NCBI GenBank assembly: GCA_018062515.1 | Contig: JAGOSC010000001.1 | Location: 1-64,000 of the forward strand | Length of the DNA stretch: 64,000 nt | Reading direction: 5' to 3' | Source of the DNA: Candidatus Omnitrophota bacterium | GTDB lineage: Bacteria; Omnitrophota; Gorgyraeia; Zapsychrales; Zapsychraceae | In this document: positions 1 to 8,612 of the stretch, one piece after another | How positions within the stretch are numbered: position 1 is the stretch's first letter | Layout: each line of letters begins with the position of its first letter | The notes under the pieces: generated by a model | Database searches by the model: none | Told to the model about the DNA's origin: nothing | Seen by the model: only the letters and a program-made list of their open reading frames with translations | Translations under genes and position numbers: made by a program

Positions 1-1355
1 CCCATAGAATATCCGGCCGCCGAAGCAATCGTTCCATCAATTCCGCTGGCTCCGCGGTTTGCACCCACGGGAACTGCTGAACCGTTATGATCGGCAAACA
101 TATCTAATTCGCGTATCGGAAGACTGCTCGCCGAATATAATGCATCAGTGGGTGGTATTGTTCGAGTCACCCATCGACAAACTCCTGGTTCGCTTATACC
201 TTCGATTTCTACTAAATTTTTATCCAGGAACTCAGATATTTTAATATCATATTTTTTTAACTTTGTGAGACTGGCCTGGGCCGGTTTATTTTTAATACCT
301 GCTAAAACCGTCTGACAAAAATCACCCGTGTGACACTGAACACGATGAGTCAAATGATGCTGGGGATCATTACGCAATGGATGATTCAGCACCATAATAT
401 AATTTTTTGGCTTGTTCTTTTCGATCAGCGCAGAGAATCTTTTCGAGGTTATGCGCCCACCCAAATGCAAAACCGTGTCAAATTCGACGGGAACATGATC
501 GATTAATTGATCAAAATGAAAAATAATATGCTCAGACTTTTGTCCTAACCTTAACCCCGACGTGATATCAGGAAAAATCGGCCAATTTAATTTCTCAGCT
601 AACTGTAATACATTTAACTGTGACCCATCTGACAATTTTCCAACGACAATAATACCCTTTTTCGAATTATTTAAGATATCAATACATTGCGAGGCTTGAT
701 CTTTCGATACTGTCGATGATGCTCGTTCGTACTTCGTAAATGGTTTGTCTGATTGTGACCAAATGTCAAGATCTTGTTTATACGCATTCAGTATCCCTGT
801 TTTTTTATTTGCAAACAATGGTTCACGAAACATACAATTTAAATGAATCGGTCCTGGCCATTCGCCTTTGGAACGATGAATAGCCTGATCGATCGTCGTC
901 AACACAAATGATGGTTTAATATTCTCGTCGGGAACACAAAGATCAGAATGCCAACGGACATATGACCCAAAAATATTCACTTGTTCAATGGTTTGATTCG
1001 CGCCGGTATGTCTCAATTCCGGTGGACGATCGGCGGTAAGAATAATTAATGGAAGTTTTTTCTTGGATGCTTCGACGACGGCCGGCAAGAGATTTGCAAC
1101 CGCGGTTCCCGACGTGGTTATGATAGCACTTCCCCCACGTTTAGCAGCCGCATAACCCATTGCGTGATAAGCTACAGCTCGTTCATCAAAATGAACAAAA
1201 CTTTTCGCTTTCTTATTTCCAGCTACGGCGAGGACTAATGGTGTTGAGCGTGATCCGGGCGAACAGCAGAAATAATTAACACCCAAACGTATTAATTCTT
1301 CCACCATCAAGTCAGCCCAATATTGTTGTAAGGACGCGCTGTTAATTTTACTCAT
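1..1355 (-). CDS. menD: MenD, SEPHCHC synthase (3' end cut by window edge)
   Basis: ThDP enzyme that condenses isochorismate with 2-oxoglutarate to SEPHCHC, the second step of classical menaquinone synthesis. About 451 of the usual ~560 codons are present; the C-terminus lies beyond position 1. My translation of the minus strand begins MSKINSASLQQYWADLMVEE and shows the family's N-terminal CSPGSRSTPL motif, HFDERAVAYHAMGYA, TTSGTAVANLLPAVVEA, LTADRPPELRHTGANQ and, near the cut end, NRGASGIDG. The ATG overlaps the menF stop by 4 nt (ATGA), so the two are translationally coupled. The reading frame is open throughout. The identification is firm. Confidence 0.95.
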   Translation of the reverse strand, partial: MSKINSASLQQYWADLMVEELIRLGVNYFCCSPGSRSTPLVLAVAGNKKAKSFVHFDERAVAYHAMGYAAAKRGGSAIITTSGTAVANLLPAVVEASKKKLPLIILTADRPPELRHTGANQTIEQVNIFGSYVRWHSDLCVPDENIKPSFVLTTIDQAIHRSKGEWPGPIHLNCMFREPLFANKKTGILNAYKQDLDIWSQSDKPFTKYERASSTVSKDQASQCIDILNNSKKGIIVVGKLSDGSQLNVLQLAEKLNWPIFPDITSGLRLGQKSEHIIFHFDQLIDHVPVEFDTVLHLGGRITSKRFSALIEKNKPKNYIMVLNHPLRNDPQHHLTHRVQCHTGDFCQTVLAGIKNKPAQASLTKLKKYDIKISEFLDKNLVEIEGISEPGVCRWVTRTIPPTDALYSASSLPIRELDMFADHNGSAVPVGANRGASGIDGTIASAAGYSM

Positions 1356-2728
1356 TGATCAAAGACCTTCATGAATCGACTAATTTTATTTTCAATTTCA
1401 TCCCATTCATCTTGGGCGGAAGAACCTTTAACAATACCCGCGCCGGCAAAAAGCGACAATCGATTTTTATCGATTAACCCGGACCGAATGGCAACGACAA
1501 ATTCAGATTCATTATAACCAATATATCCGACGGGACCAGCATACCAGCCTCGAGCAAAAGGTTCATTCTGTATGACGGCCTTCATCGCTTCTTCTCGCGG
1601 ATAACCTGCTACCGCCGGCGTCGGATGCAATTCATTTAAAACATCATCCGCACAATAATTCCCTTTTACTGTTCCTTCGAACCGGGTAATTAAATGTTGT
1701 CCGTTTTCTAATTTTAATAAAGCCGGCCTGGAATCGCCTTGAAACTGGCTGCAAAATTTTTGTAAACTACTTTTAATCGAATCGACGACAACATTATGTT
1801 CACGTTGAATCTTTTCATCTAATAATAATTTTTCTTCTTGTTGTCGAATTTCATCCACAGAATCACCCTTCGGTGTCGTTCCCGCCACAGCTTCTGTATA
1901 TAATTTATCATCCACCATCTTTAATAACCGCTCCGGAGTGGCACCCAGAAATCCATGATCAGCGTCGATCTGAAAACAAAAATGATAACAATTAGGCGTT
2001 TGCACTTTTAAAAATTTTATTAAAGCGCTCGGTCTTATATGAACATTAAAATCAAAATCTGTTTTCCTAGCTAATACTATCTTTTCGCACGAGCCATTAA
2101 CAATTTTTGGAAAAATTTTATTCCACTCATTAAAAGAGGGCTTATCCTCTCGAGACAAAATCTTTGGCACCGCTCGATATTGAGTATTTAAAGAAAAATC
2201 AATTTGTTCCAATTCCTGCAGTATTTTCCCTATTTTTTCTGGATTAATGTCACGAATATGAATATTCACCGCAAATATATATGCCTGGTCTTTCCGGTTG
2301 ATTTCAAATCGCGGGACGACTAGACGATAACTTCCGTATAAATTCCAATCCTCATTCATCGAATTTATATCAAAACAAAATCCGCCGTAATAGCGTAAAT
2401 TTTTATCGTCCGCCGATAACTTTTGCTGAGCCTGTTCAAATACATTTTGAAATTCATACGGTCCATGACCATTGATTGTATCGGCCGATAATATTCCCGC
2501 CATTTCGAATGAACCATCGCGATCCGACCAATACATTTTTTCTTCGAACCGTTGATTGTGTAACCACGCCAATAAATCAATTTGCTCACAATCATACTCA
2601 AAACGATAAATGATTTCTGATTGACCAATGGCGGCGATCATTCTCGGTAATGGCTCTAATTGTCGACGAGCTTGTATTTTTAAATCCGAAATGGCGTGAA
2701 GTTGATTGCTGCGGAAAACCGTAATCAT
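1352..2728 (-). CDS. menF: isochorismate synthase MenF
   Basis: Converts chorismate to isochorismate, the entry step to menaquinone. The 458-residue protein has the chorismate-binding fold: FLGATPERLLK and TEAVAGTTPKG in the middle, HPTPAVAGYP at about residues 368-377, YAGPVGYIG after that, and the C-terminal FAGAGIVKGS segment followed by EWDEIENK, which carries Mg-binding acidic residues. The N-terminal ~180 residues are less conserved, as usual in MenF/EntC. It is coupled by 4-nt overlaps to menG upstream and menD downstream. An EntC-type siderophore role is unlikely because of this operon. Together with aroC and the DAHP synthase elsewhere in the window it draws on the shikimate pathway. 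Confidence 0.95.
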   Translation of the reverse strand: MITVFRSNQLHAISDLKIQARRQLEPLPRMIAAIGQSEIIYRFEYDCEQIDLLAWLHNQRFEEKMYWSDRDGSFEMAGILSADTINGHGPYEFQNVFEQAQQKLSADDKNLRYYGGFCFDINSMNEDWNLYGSYRLVVPRFEINRKDQAYIFAVNIHIRDINPEKIGKILQELEQIDFSLNTQYRAVPKILSREDKPSFNEWNKIFPKIVNGSCEKIVLARKTDFDFNVHIRPSALIKFLKVQTPNCYHFCFQIDADHGFLGATPERLLKMVDDKLYTEAVAGTTPKGDSVDEIRQQEEKLLLDEKIQREHNVVVDSIKSSLQKFCSQFQGDSRPALLKLENGQHLITRFEGTVKGNYCADDVLNELHPTPAVAGYPREEAMKAVIQNEPFARGWYAGPVGYIGYNESEFVVAIRSGLIDKNRLSLFAGAGIVKGSSAQDEWDEIENKISRFMKVFDQ

Positions 2729-3453
2729 GAACGATCACCTTGATAAATCGTAGCCGCCCCAAACAAGAGCGGATTCGCTTTGACGTGAACAAATCCCGTT
2801 TCCTCCATTAATAAACAAAATGCGGGTCCATACGGAAAACGTTCAATGGTTTGGTTGAGATATTTATAAGCTTTATACTCTCCGCTCAACAACCATCCGA
2901 TGATTGGAACAACTGTTCGTAAATAGAATACATGCCCGATCCGAATGATTTTATTTTGGGGTAATGAAAATTCCAGCACAAGACTTCGGCCATTTGGTTT
3001 TAAAACGCGATACATTTCTTTAAGAACCGTAATGGGATTTTCCATATTTCGTATACCAAAAGCAATCGTTGCGCAATCAAAGGAATATTCAGGAAATGGT
3101 AAGTGATTCGCGTCAGCGATTCGGAGTTGAATTTTCCCTTGAAGCCCTTTTTGAGCAACTTTGTTACGGCCGATTTCCAGCATTTGTTCAGCCATATCCA
3201 CACCAACACCTTCGCCGACATTTGCTTTGTCTTGAACAAGAGTAATAAGAACATCCGCGGTTCCGGTGGCTAAATCTAGAATTTTAACATTCGGTTGGGA
3301 AGGCAAAAATGCAGAAAGTTTTTTTCGCCAAGATATATCTAACCCTAGCGATAATATGCGGTTAAGGAGATCATATTTTTTGGAAATGCGATTAAACATT
3401 TTCCAAGAATCTGATTTTGCTTGAGTCAATTGCCGTTCATCGCCCTTATTCAC
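2725..3453 (-). CDS. menG: demethylmenaquinone methyltransferase MenG/UbiE
   Basis: SAM-dependent C-methyltransferase for the last step of menaquinone synthesis. The 242-residue length is typical. Motifs seen: MFNRISKKYDLLNRILSLG at the N-terminus, the SAM site ILDLATGTADV, ADANHLPFPEYSFD, IAFGIRNM and the C-terminal GAATIYQG. The start is a GTG at 3453 preceded by AAGGA at proper spacing. It is the first gene of the menG-menF-menD operon, and a good promoter lies 50 nt upstream. UbiE and MenG are the same family; since no ubiquinone gene is seen and menD/menF are adjacent, menaquinone is the likely product. Confidence 0.93.
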   Translation of the reverse strand: MNKGDERQLTQAKSDSWKMFNRISKKYDLLNRILSLGLDISWRKKLSAFLPSQPNVKILDLATGTADVLITLVQDKANVGEGVGVDMAEQMLEIGRNKVAQKGLQGKIQLRIADANHLPFPEYSFDCATIAFGIRNMENPITVLKEMYRVLKPNGRSLVLEFSLPQNKIIRIGHVFYLRTVVPIIGWLLSGEYKAYKYLNQTIERFPYGPAFCLLMEETGFVHVKANPLLFGAATIYQGDRS

Positions 3454-3503
3454 GTTGAATCCTTTACATTACTTCTTCTAATAATATCTAATAGGAAAGA
3501 TGC

Positions 3504-3532
3504 ATAGTAACATAAATCAAAATTTTTTTCAA
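3504..3532 (-). promoter_or_regulatory. sigma-70-type promoter of the men operon
   Basis: On the minus strand TTGAAA, 17 bp, TACTAT, with a TGT immediately before the -10 box (extended -10). It lies about 50 nt upstream of the menG GTG. Called by eye. Confidence 0.55.
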
Positions 3533-3567
3533 AAGCTTTTAATCGTTGAATTTATGAAGGAAGGTTA

Positions 3568-4503
3568 TTAATGACCAGAGAGGAATTTTTCTGCTTCGAG
3601 GGCGGCCATACAGCCGGTGCCGGCTGCGGTAATGGCCTGGCGGAAAACTTTATCTTGAACATCACCGCAGGCAAAAACGCCTTTTACATTCGTTAACGTT
3701 GTTCCAGGCTGCGTGGTGATATAACCGGTATCATCACACGTGATTTGACCATTAAGAAATACAGTATTGGGAATGTGACCAATGGCGTAAAAAAGTCCGC
3801 CGGCGGGTACAACTGATTCCTGATTGGATTGACTATTTAATAATTTAACTTGCGATAAAGCCTTGTCGCCCAAAACCTCAACAAGAGTCGTATTCCACAT
3901 GATCTCAATTTTCGGATTGGACAAAACACGGTTTTGCATAGCTTTAGACGCCCGCATTTGATCTCGACGGACACATATCACAACTTTACTGCCAAATTTT
4001 GTTAAATATGTTGCCTCTTCACAGGCTGTGTCCCCTCCACCTATAACAAACAAAACTTTATTTCGAAAAAATGGTAAAGCGCCATCACAAACGGCACATG
4101 CCGATATTCCCTTTTGCCACAATTTTTCTTCTCCGGGAACATTCATGCGTTTAGCGGTCGCACCCGTTGCAATAATGACTGCCTTCGTTTCAATTTCTTT
4201 TCCATCTGCAAATACTGTGAATGGATTTTTTTGTAAGTCGACTTTATCAACCGTGACGGTTTCAATTCGAGCACCGCATTTGATCGACTGTTCACGAAAA
4301 CGGACCATAAGTTCAGGGCCGGAAATTCCATCCGGAAATCCTGGAAAATTCTCCACTTCTGTCGTCGTGGTTAATTGACCGCCCGCGGCAACGCCGGCCG
4401 CAAACAGACCTTCAAATAATAACGGATTTAATTTGGCCCGGCCCAAATAAATTGCCGCCGTATGAGCGGCAGGCCCAGAACCGATGATGATGACATTTTC
4501 CAT
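3568..4503 (-). CDS. trxB: thioredoxin reductase
   Basis: NADPH- and FAD-dependent reductase of thioredoxin. The 311-residue length is typical. It has the FAD motif IIGSGPAAHTAA at residues 6-17, the redox-active pair C136-A-V-C139 followed by DGALP, the NADPH motif GGGDTACEEA near 155, and the C-terminal GVFACGDV. The start follows the korB stop by one nucleotide with no clear Shine-Dalgarno sequence, suggesting coupling to korB. Joining trxB to a ferredoxin-dependent 2-oxoacid oxidoreductase is a less common arrangement. A ferredoxin-linked variant is conceivable from context, but the NADPH-binding motif looks normal. Confidence 0.95.
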   Translation of the reverse strand: MENVIIIGSGPAAHTAAIYLGRAKLNPLLFEGLFAAGVAAGGQLTTTTEVENFPGFPDGISGPELMVRFREQSIKCGARIETVTVDKVDLQKNPFTVFADGKEIETKAVIIATGATAKRMNVPGEEKLWQKGISACAVCDGALPFFRNKVLFVIGGGDTACEEATYLTKFGSKVVICVRRDQMRASKAMQNRVLSNPKIEIMWNTTLVEVLGDKALSQVKLLNSQSNQESVVPAGGLFYAIGHIPNTVFLNGQITCDDTGYITTQPGTTLTNVKGVFACGDVQDKVFRQAITAAGTGCMAALEAEKFLSGH

Positions 4504-4504
4504 T

Positions 4505-5422
4505 TTAAATTTTATAACTGTCTAATATTTTGAAACGATCTTTTTGGGGGGCATTTTTTGTCTGCTCTTGAAGAATCGTATCATAACATGGTTTGCTAGG
4601 ATCATGATAAAGTAAACCATAATAGGTTCGCGTTTCACTGGCTAATTTAAACGCATTCACCAAATCACTCGGATCATGTGTGATGCATTCTGTCTTGTCA
4701 GCGATACGTTTATCCGGAGCAATACCTTTTTCATGCTTCAAAAATGAAAACCACGTCGTCGATTTATGATCAAAATTTAATGGATCAAAATGCGGACATC
4801 TTTGTGAAACGTGAACAAATGAAAATCCTTTGTGGGCATACGCCGCTTCCATCGTACTGACGAAATGATCCGGCATCCAATCTGCAGTATTAGCAACAAA
4901 TGATGCACCGATACCCAAGACCAATCTTAAAGCTTTGATCGGCTCCAAATAAGAACCGGCCGGTTGCGTATTGGTTTTATGACCTTTTCTCGTCGTGGGT
5001 GAAGTTTGACTTTTCGTTAAAGCATAAAGTTCATTATCATATAACACAAAAACACAATTAAAATTTTTGTTAATCCCATGAAGTAAATGATTACCGCCGA
5101 TACTAATCGCGTCCCCATCTCCTGAGTGAATAAATAAATTTAATTCCGGCCTGGTCAATGATAAACCAAGCGCCACTGGTATAGCCCGTCCATGAATCGA
5201 ATGCACACCATAAGCGTTAATATAAAATGGCGCGCGTCCAGAACAGCCAATACCCGACACATTCACTGTATTATGCGGCTCCATTTGTTCATTGACCATG
5301 AACCGTTTAATTCCCATGATAATACTAAAATCTCCACAGCCTGCGCACCAACGAGGATTTTCTGTATTTAAATCCTTGACGGTCAGCGGATTACCGGGAG
5401 TTTGTTCCGTTACGGTTGTCAT
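4505..5422 (-). CDS. korB: 2-oxoacid:ferredoxin oxidoreductase beta subunit (probably 2-oxoglutarate)
   Basis: ThDP- and [4Fe-4S]-binding subunit that decarboxylates a 2-oxoacid with CoA and reduces ferredoxin. It is 305 residues long. The four expected cluster cysteines are visible: C26 and C29 (WCAGCGD), C60 (GIGCSGR) and C209 (SQRCPHFD). The ThDP signature GDGDAISIGGNH runs from residue 101, and DNELYALTKSQTSPTT follows at 129-144. The 2-oxoglutarate assignment follows the overall resemblance to KorB and the two-subunit arrangement; 2-oxoisovalerate or pyruvate cannot be excluded from sequence alone. It sits 12 nt downstream of korA. Confidence 0.88.
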   Translation of the reverse strand: MTTVTEQTPGNPLTVKDLNTENPRWCAGCGDFSIIMGIKRFMVNEQMEPHNTVNVSGIGCSGRAPFYINAYGVHSIHGRAIPVALGLSLTRPELNLFIHSGDGDAISIGGNHLLHGINKNFNCVFVLYDNELYALTKSQTSPTTRKGHKTNTQPAGSYLEPIKALRLVLGIGASFVANTADWMPDHFVSTMEAAYAHKGFSFVHVSQRCPHFDPLNFDHKSTTWFSFLKHEKGIAPDKRIADKTECITHDPSDLVNAFKLASETRTYYGLLYHDPSKPCYDTILQEQTKNAPQKDRFKILDSYKI

Positions 5423-5434
5423 ATAATTAATCCT

Positions 5435-7252
5435 TTATTGGGCATTGATTATGTCTTTAATGGCATTACTAATTGTCTTAGGAGCAATGGGTCGTCCCGT
5501 CGCTCGGGAAATCATGGCTTTGACGTCGACCAATGTTTTCGATCGTAAAAACATCGCCAAAGGTGTTGCCTTGTATTCATCCCCGTAAGCCTGCTCGACG
5601 GTGACTACTCTTTTAAAACGACTAAAAATTTCTTTTAACATGAGCGGTAATGGATAAACAATTTTAAAACAGATTCCACCCACCTTTAAACCTTCACGCT
5701 GACAAGTTAAGACAGATTCCTTAATGCTTCCCATGGTGCTACCCCAGCCAATGACGAGAACATCACCTTCTGTACATCCTATAATCGGCGGTTCTTTTAA
5801 AGCTCGCTGAACTGTATGAATTTTTTCATTTCTAACGGCATGAGAACGTTGATTGGTTTTGGCAAAATAATTAACCTTACCGCTTTGATCAGTATTTAAT
5901 CCGGTGACACGTCGCATATGACCAGGAACGCCTGGATTAGATTGGTCAGAACGAACCATTTCAATATTATCGGGAAGTCGTTCAATAGAAAACAGCTGAA
6001 GTATATCGTCTGAAATATCCTCAATTTTATCCAAACCATAAGGTTTAGGTTTAGGAATGACTTTATAGCAGTTGGCCATTTGAAAGTCGCTCATAATGAA
6101 TACAGGCAACCGCAATTTTTCGGTCAAATAACGGGCCAATTGAGGGGCATAAAAACAATCATTGATATTTCCGACGCTGATAAGAATTTTTGTATTATCA
6201 CCGTGTGGACCATAAATGGCTGACAACAAATCGGATTGTTCTGTTTTAGTCGGCATACCTGTCGACGGTCCGGAACGTTGAACGTCCACAATGATAATGG
6301 GAATTTCAGCGGCGGCTGCATAGCCAATGAATTCTTGTTTCAAAGATAGCCCTGGGCCGGACGTGGCTGTGATCGACGGTGTTCCACCAAAATAAGATCC
6401 TATGGCCGTTCCAATCGCGGAAATTTCATCTTCCGCTTGATGAACCATGCCACCGTAGGACGGAAAAACTTTCGCTAATGTATGCATGATGGACGACGCA
6501 GGCGTAATCGGATACCCGGACATCAATTTTATACCGGCGTCAATAATTCCCATACTCAAAGCAGTGTTCCCGTCGATTAAAATTCGGTCTTCACTTCCAT
6601 GCGAAACAGAATTAATTTCAAATGAGAAAGGCACATTCGCTTGAGCGAATTTATGCCCTTCTTGGAATAGTAAAATATTTTTGGCTAAAGCCTCTTCTTT
6701 TAATTTCTTTCCGAAGGTAAGATTAATCTCTTCGATCATTTTATCTTCAGGGACATTATACAGGGCGCTAAGCATGCCCAGATAAAACATATTTTTACCT
6801 TTTCCGGCGAGTTCTTTTAAAATATTTTTTGCCGTATCAGTCACTTCAAAAGGATAAATAGTCAAACCTAACTTACTTGCTCTTTTACAAACCATTTCAT
6901 ATGATTCTTCATTGGCCGTTTTATCACCCATATCTAATAAAACTCGGCAGCTCGGATTATGTTCTTCGTCGTCGAGACGGCGGTCTAAAACGATTTCATG
7001 CTGGGCGATAATAACGTCGGTATTGTTTCCGATATTTTCCATGTCAAAATCAGCGACACGGATGATAATTCCAGATAAAGCTGGGCGAGATCGAGCAGGT
7101 GGTGAAATTTCGGCAGGAATCATAGGTTCAATAAAAACATGTTTCCCTGAATGTGCGAAGGCGCTGACGAGAATATCACCGGCTTTTTGAGCTCCGAAGC
7201 CAGCGTCCATAAGTAATTCAAAACGTTGAATATGATAAGTTTCTTTAGGCAT
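5435..7252 (-). CDS. korA: 2-oxoacid:ferredoxin oxidoreductase, fused gamma-alpha subunit
   Basis: Partner of KorB. At 605 residues it has the fused architecture of two-subunit enzymes: an N-terminal gamma domain (about 10-190; GFGAQKAGDILVSA, ending around LLDMGDK and a following Rossmann-like part) and an alpha domain from about residue 220. The alpha part shows SGYPITPASSIMHTLAK, QAEDEISAIGTAIGS, TATSGPGLSLKQEFIGYA and QRSGPSTGMPTKTEQSD, the classical KGOR alpha motifs. The C-terminal domain II carries VLVIGWGSTMGSIKE and VEQAYGDEY. It leads a korA-korB-trxB operon with a visible promoter at 7300-7327. With the aconitase in this window it suggests a ferredoxin-linked TCA section, run oxidatively or reductively. 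Confidence 0.9.
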   Translation of the reverse strand: MPKETYHIQRFELLMDAGFGAQKAGDILVSAFAHSGKHVFIEPMIPAEISPPARSRPALSGIIIRVADFDMENIGNNTDVIIAQHEIVLDRRLDDEEHNPSCRVLLDMGDKTANEESYEMVCKRASKLGLTIYPFEVTDTAKNILKELAGKGKNMFYLGMLSALYNVPEDKMIEEINLTFGKKLKEEALAKNILLFQEGHKFAQANVPFSFEINSVSHGSEDRILIDGNTALSMGIIDAGIKLMSGYPITPASSIMHTLAKVFPSYGGMVHQAEDEISAIGTAIGSYFGGTPSITATSGPGLSLKQEFIGYAAAAEIPIIIVDVQRSGPSTGMPTKTEQSDLLSAIYGPHGDNTKILISVGNINDCFYAPQLARYLTEKLRLPVFIMSDFQMANCYKVIPKPKPYGLDKIEDISDDILQLFSIERLPDNIEMVRSDQSNPGVPGHMRRVTGLNTDQSGKVNYFAKTNQRSHAVRNEKIHTVQRALKEPPIIGCTEGDVLVIGWGSTMGSIKESVLTCQREGLKVGGICFKIVYPLPLMLKEIFSRFKRVVTVEQAYGDEYKATPLAMFLRSKTLVDVKAMISRATGRPIAPKTISNAIKDIINAQ

Positions 7253-7287
7253 TTTCCCTCGAAAAATTTTTAATTGTTAATGAAATA

Positions 7288-7327
7288 GATATAGATTTCA
7301 CTATATCATTTTAACGGAGCGATTCAA
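7288..7327 (-). promoter_or_regulatory. korA promoter with an overlapping inverted repeat
   Basis: Minus strand TTGAAT (7322-7327), 16 bp, TATAGT (7300-7305). A perfect 7-bp inverted repeat, GATATAG-6 nt-CTATATC (7288-7307), overlaps the -10 box, so it could be an operator. Called by eye. Confidence 0.45.
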
Positions 7328-7343
7328 TAAGATTTTAACAATA

Positions 7344-8456
7344 TTATGAACAGGATTTGATCTTAAGCTGAGGTCTTAATTCAGCTAAACCCTTTAACAT
7401 GTTCTGGTTAGCTAAATCTTGCGGGCTGAGTCTGGGATAATCATTTTCTGTTTCTAAAACGTCATCGATGGAAAAATCTGATTTGATTATGAACCCTGCA
7501 TCTTTGATCATTTGTAATGTTCGTCTACGTTCACTACCCTTCATATTTAAATATCCATCCAAAAATAATGAATCCGCGGCATATAATCCCATCACTTCCA
7601 TTCCGCGTAGATGAATTTCTCGACCAGCGGCCATTCGTAATTCCACTTTTGGATTAATAAAACGATATAAACATAAAACTCTTAAACAATAGTCCGGAGT
7701 TAACATAGGTTGTTTGTCCAATTTTGCTCCCGGAATCGGCATAAGAAAATTCACCGGAATGGATTCTACATTTAATTTTCGAAGCGAGCATGCCACTTCA
7801 ATAATGTCTTGATGAAATTCATTCATTCCGACAATAACTCCCGAACACAATTGAATCCCTGCCCGGCGCGCCGCATCCAAAGTATTAAGCCGATCTTGAT
7901 ATGTGTGCGTTGTACAAATGTTCCCATAATGTTTTTCCGATGTATTCAAATTATGATTCAATCGATCCAGTCCAGCCGCCTTCAACCGATTTGCTTTTTC
8001 ATAATCTAAAAGTCCGGTCGAAACACATATTTCCAAAGACGGATATTCAGACTTTATTGTTTTGATTAAATTCGATAAACGATCAACACGACCTGTTGAC
8101 GGCCCACGTCCAGCAAACACCATACAATAGCGAAAGGCCCCTTTTTCGTAAGCATGTTTGGCTTCCGCCATAAATTCATCATCTGACTTAAGCGGATATT
8201 CTTCAATATCAGCTTTTGAAGATTTGGCTTGGGCACAGTAATGACAATCCTCCGGACAATGTCCGTTTTGGCCATTATTAATGATATGAATCGTGACTGA
8301 TTTTCCGCGAAATGTTTGCCTAACTTGGTACGCAGCATTTAACAGAGGTAAAATCTCAATATCTGGTGAGGTTAAAATCTGTAATGCCAAAGGGTTGGAG
8401 ATTAGCTCGCCAGCTATACTTTTTTGGGCGAGCTCAAGATATTCGTTTTGATTCAT
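7344..8456 (-). CDS. bioB: biotin synthase BioB
   Basis: Radical SAM enzyme inserting sulfur into dethiobiotin. The SAM cluster cysteines C67-PED-C71-HY-C74 are exact. The ligands of the second, [2Fe-2S] sulfur-donor cluster are also present: Cys in RYCMVFAGRGP, Cys in LEICVSTG, Cys in IQLCSGVIVGM and Arg in VELRMAAGRE. It is 370 residues from the ATG at 8456, which has AAAGGAAA at the right distance; an in-frame TTG at 8474 would contain that ribosome site and is rejected. No other bio gene is nearby, so the rest of the pathway, if present, is elsewhere. Confidence 0.95.
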   Translation of the reverse strand: MNQNEYLELAQKSIAGELISNPLALQILTSPDIEILPLLNAAYQVRQTFRGKSVTIHIINNGQNGHCPEDCHYCAQAKSSKADIEEYPLKSDDEFMAEAKHAYEKGAFRYCMVFAGRGPSTGRVDRLSNLIKTIKSEYPSLEICVSTGLLDYEKANRLKAAGLDRLNHNLNTSEKHYGNICTTHTYQDRLNTLDAARRAGIQLCSGVIVGMNEFHQDIIEVACSLRKLNVESIPVNFLMPIPGAKLDKQPMLTPDYCLRVLCLYRFINPKVELRMAAGREIHLRGMEVMGLYAADSLFLDGYLNMKGSERRRTLQMIKDAGFIIKSDFSIDDVLETENDYPRLSPQDLANQNMLKGLAELRPQLKIKSCS

Positions 8457-8485
8457 GAAATTATTTCCTTTCAAAATAAAAAATT

Positions 8486-8514
8486 ATTTTAATACAAAAG
8501 TATGCAGTTACCAA
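8486..8514 (-). promoter_or_regulatory. promoter of bioB
   Basis: Minus strand TTGGTA, 17 bp, TAAAAT, about 30 nt upstream of the bioB ATG. The -35 box is weak. No BirA-type palindrome was recognised in the 156-nt divergent spacer (8457-8612). Confidence 0.4.
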
Positions 8515-8556
8515 AATTCGTACGGATTTAGAACAAAACACAAAGTGCATAAAAAT

Positions 8557-8585
8557 GTGGCATTTAGGCAAATATTAGGTATAAT
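8557..8585 (+). promoter_or_regulatory. promoter of the 611-residue protein gene
   Basis: Plus strand GTGGCA, 17 bp, TATAAT (8580-8585), then TTAGGAGAT as ribosome site before the ATG at 8613. The consensus -10 box makes this more likely than the -35 box does. Confidence 0.5.
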
Positions 8586-8612
8586 TGTATTACAAATTAG
8601 GAGATCTTTTTA

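Noticed and set aside
59..244. Plus-strand open frame of 61 codons
   Set aside because: It lies wholly inside menD on the opposite strand, whose full-length frame and motifs are clear; no ribosome site or homology signal.
8457..8474. Six-codon N-terminal extension of bioB from a TTG
   Set aside because: The AAAGGAAA ribosome site falls inside the extension and is correctly spaced for the ATG at 8456.
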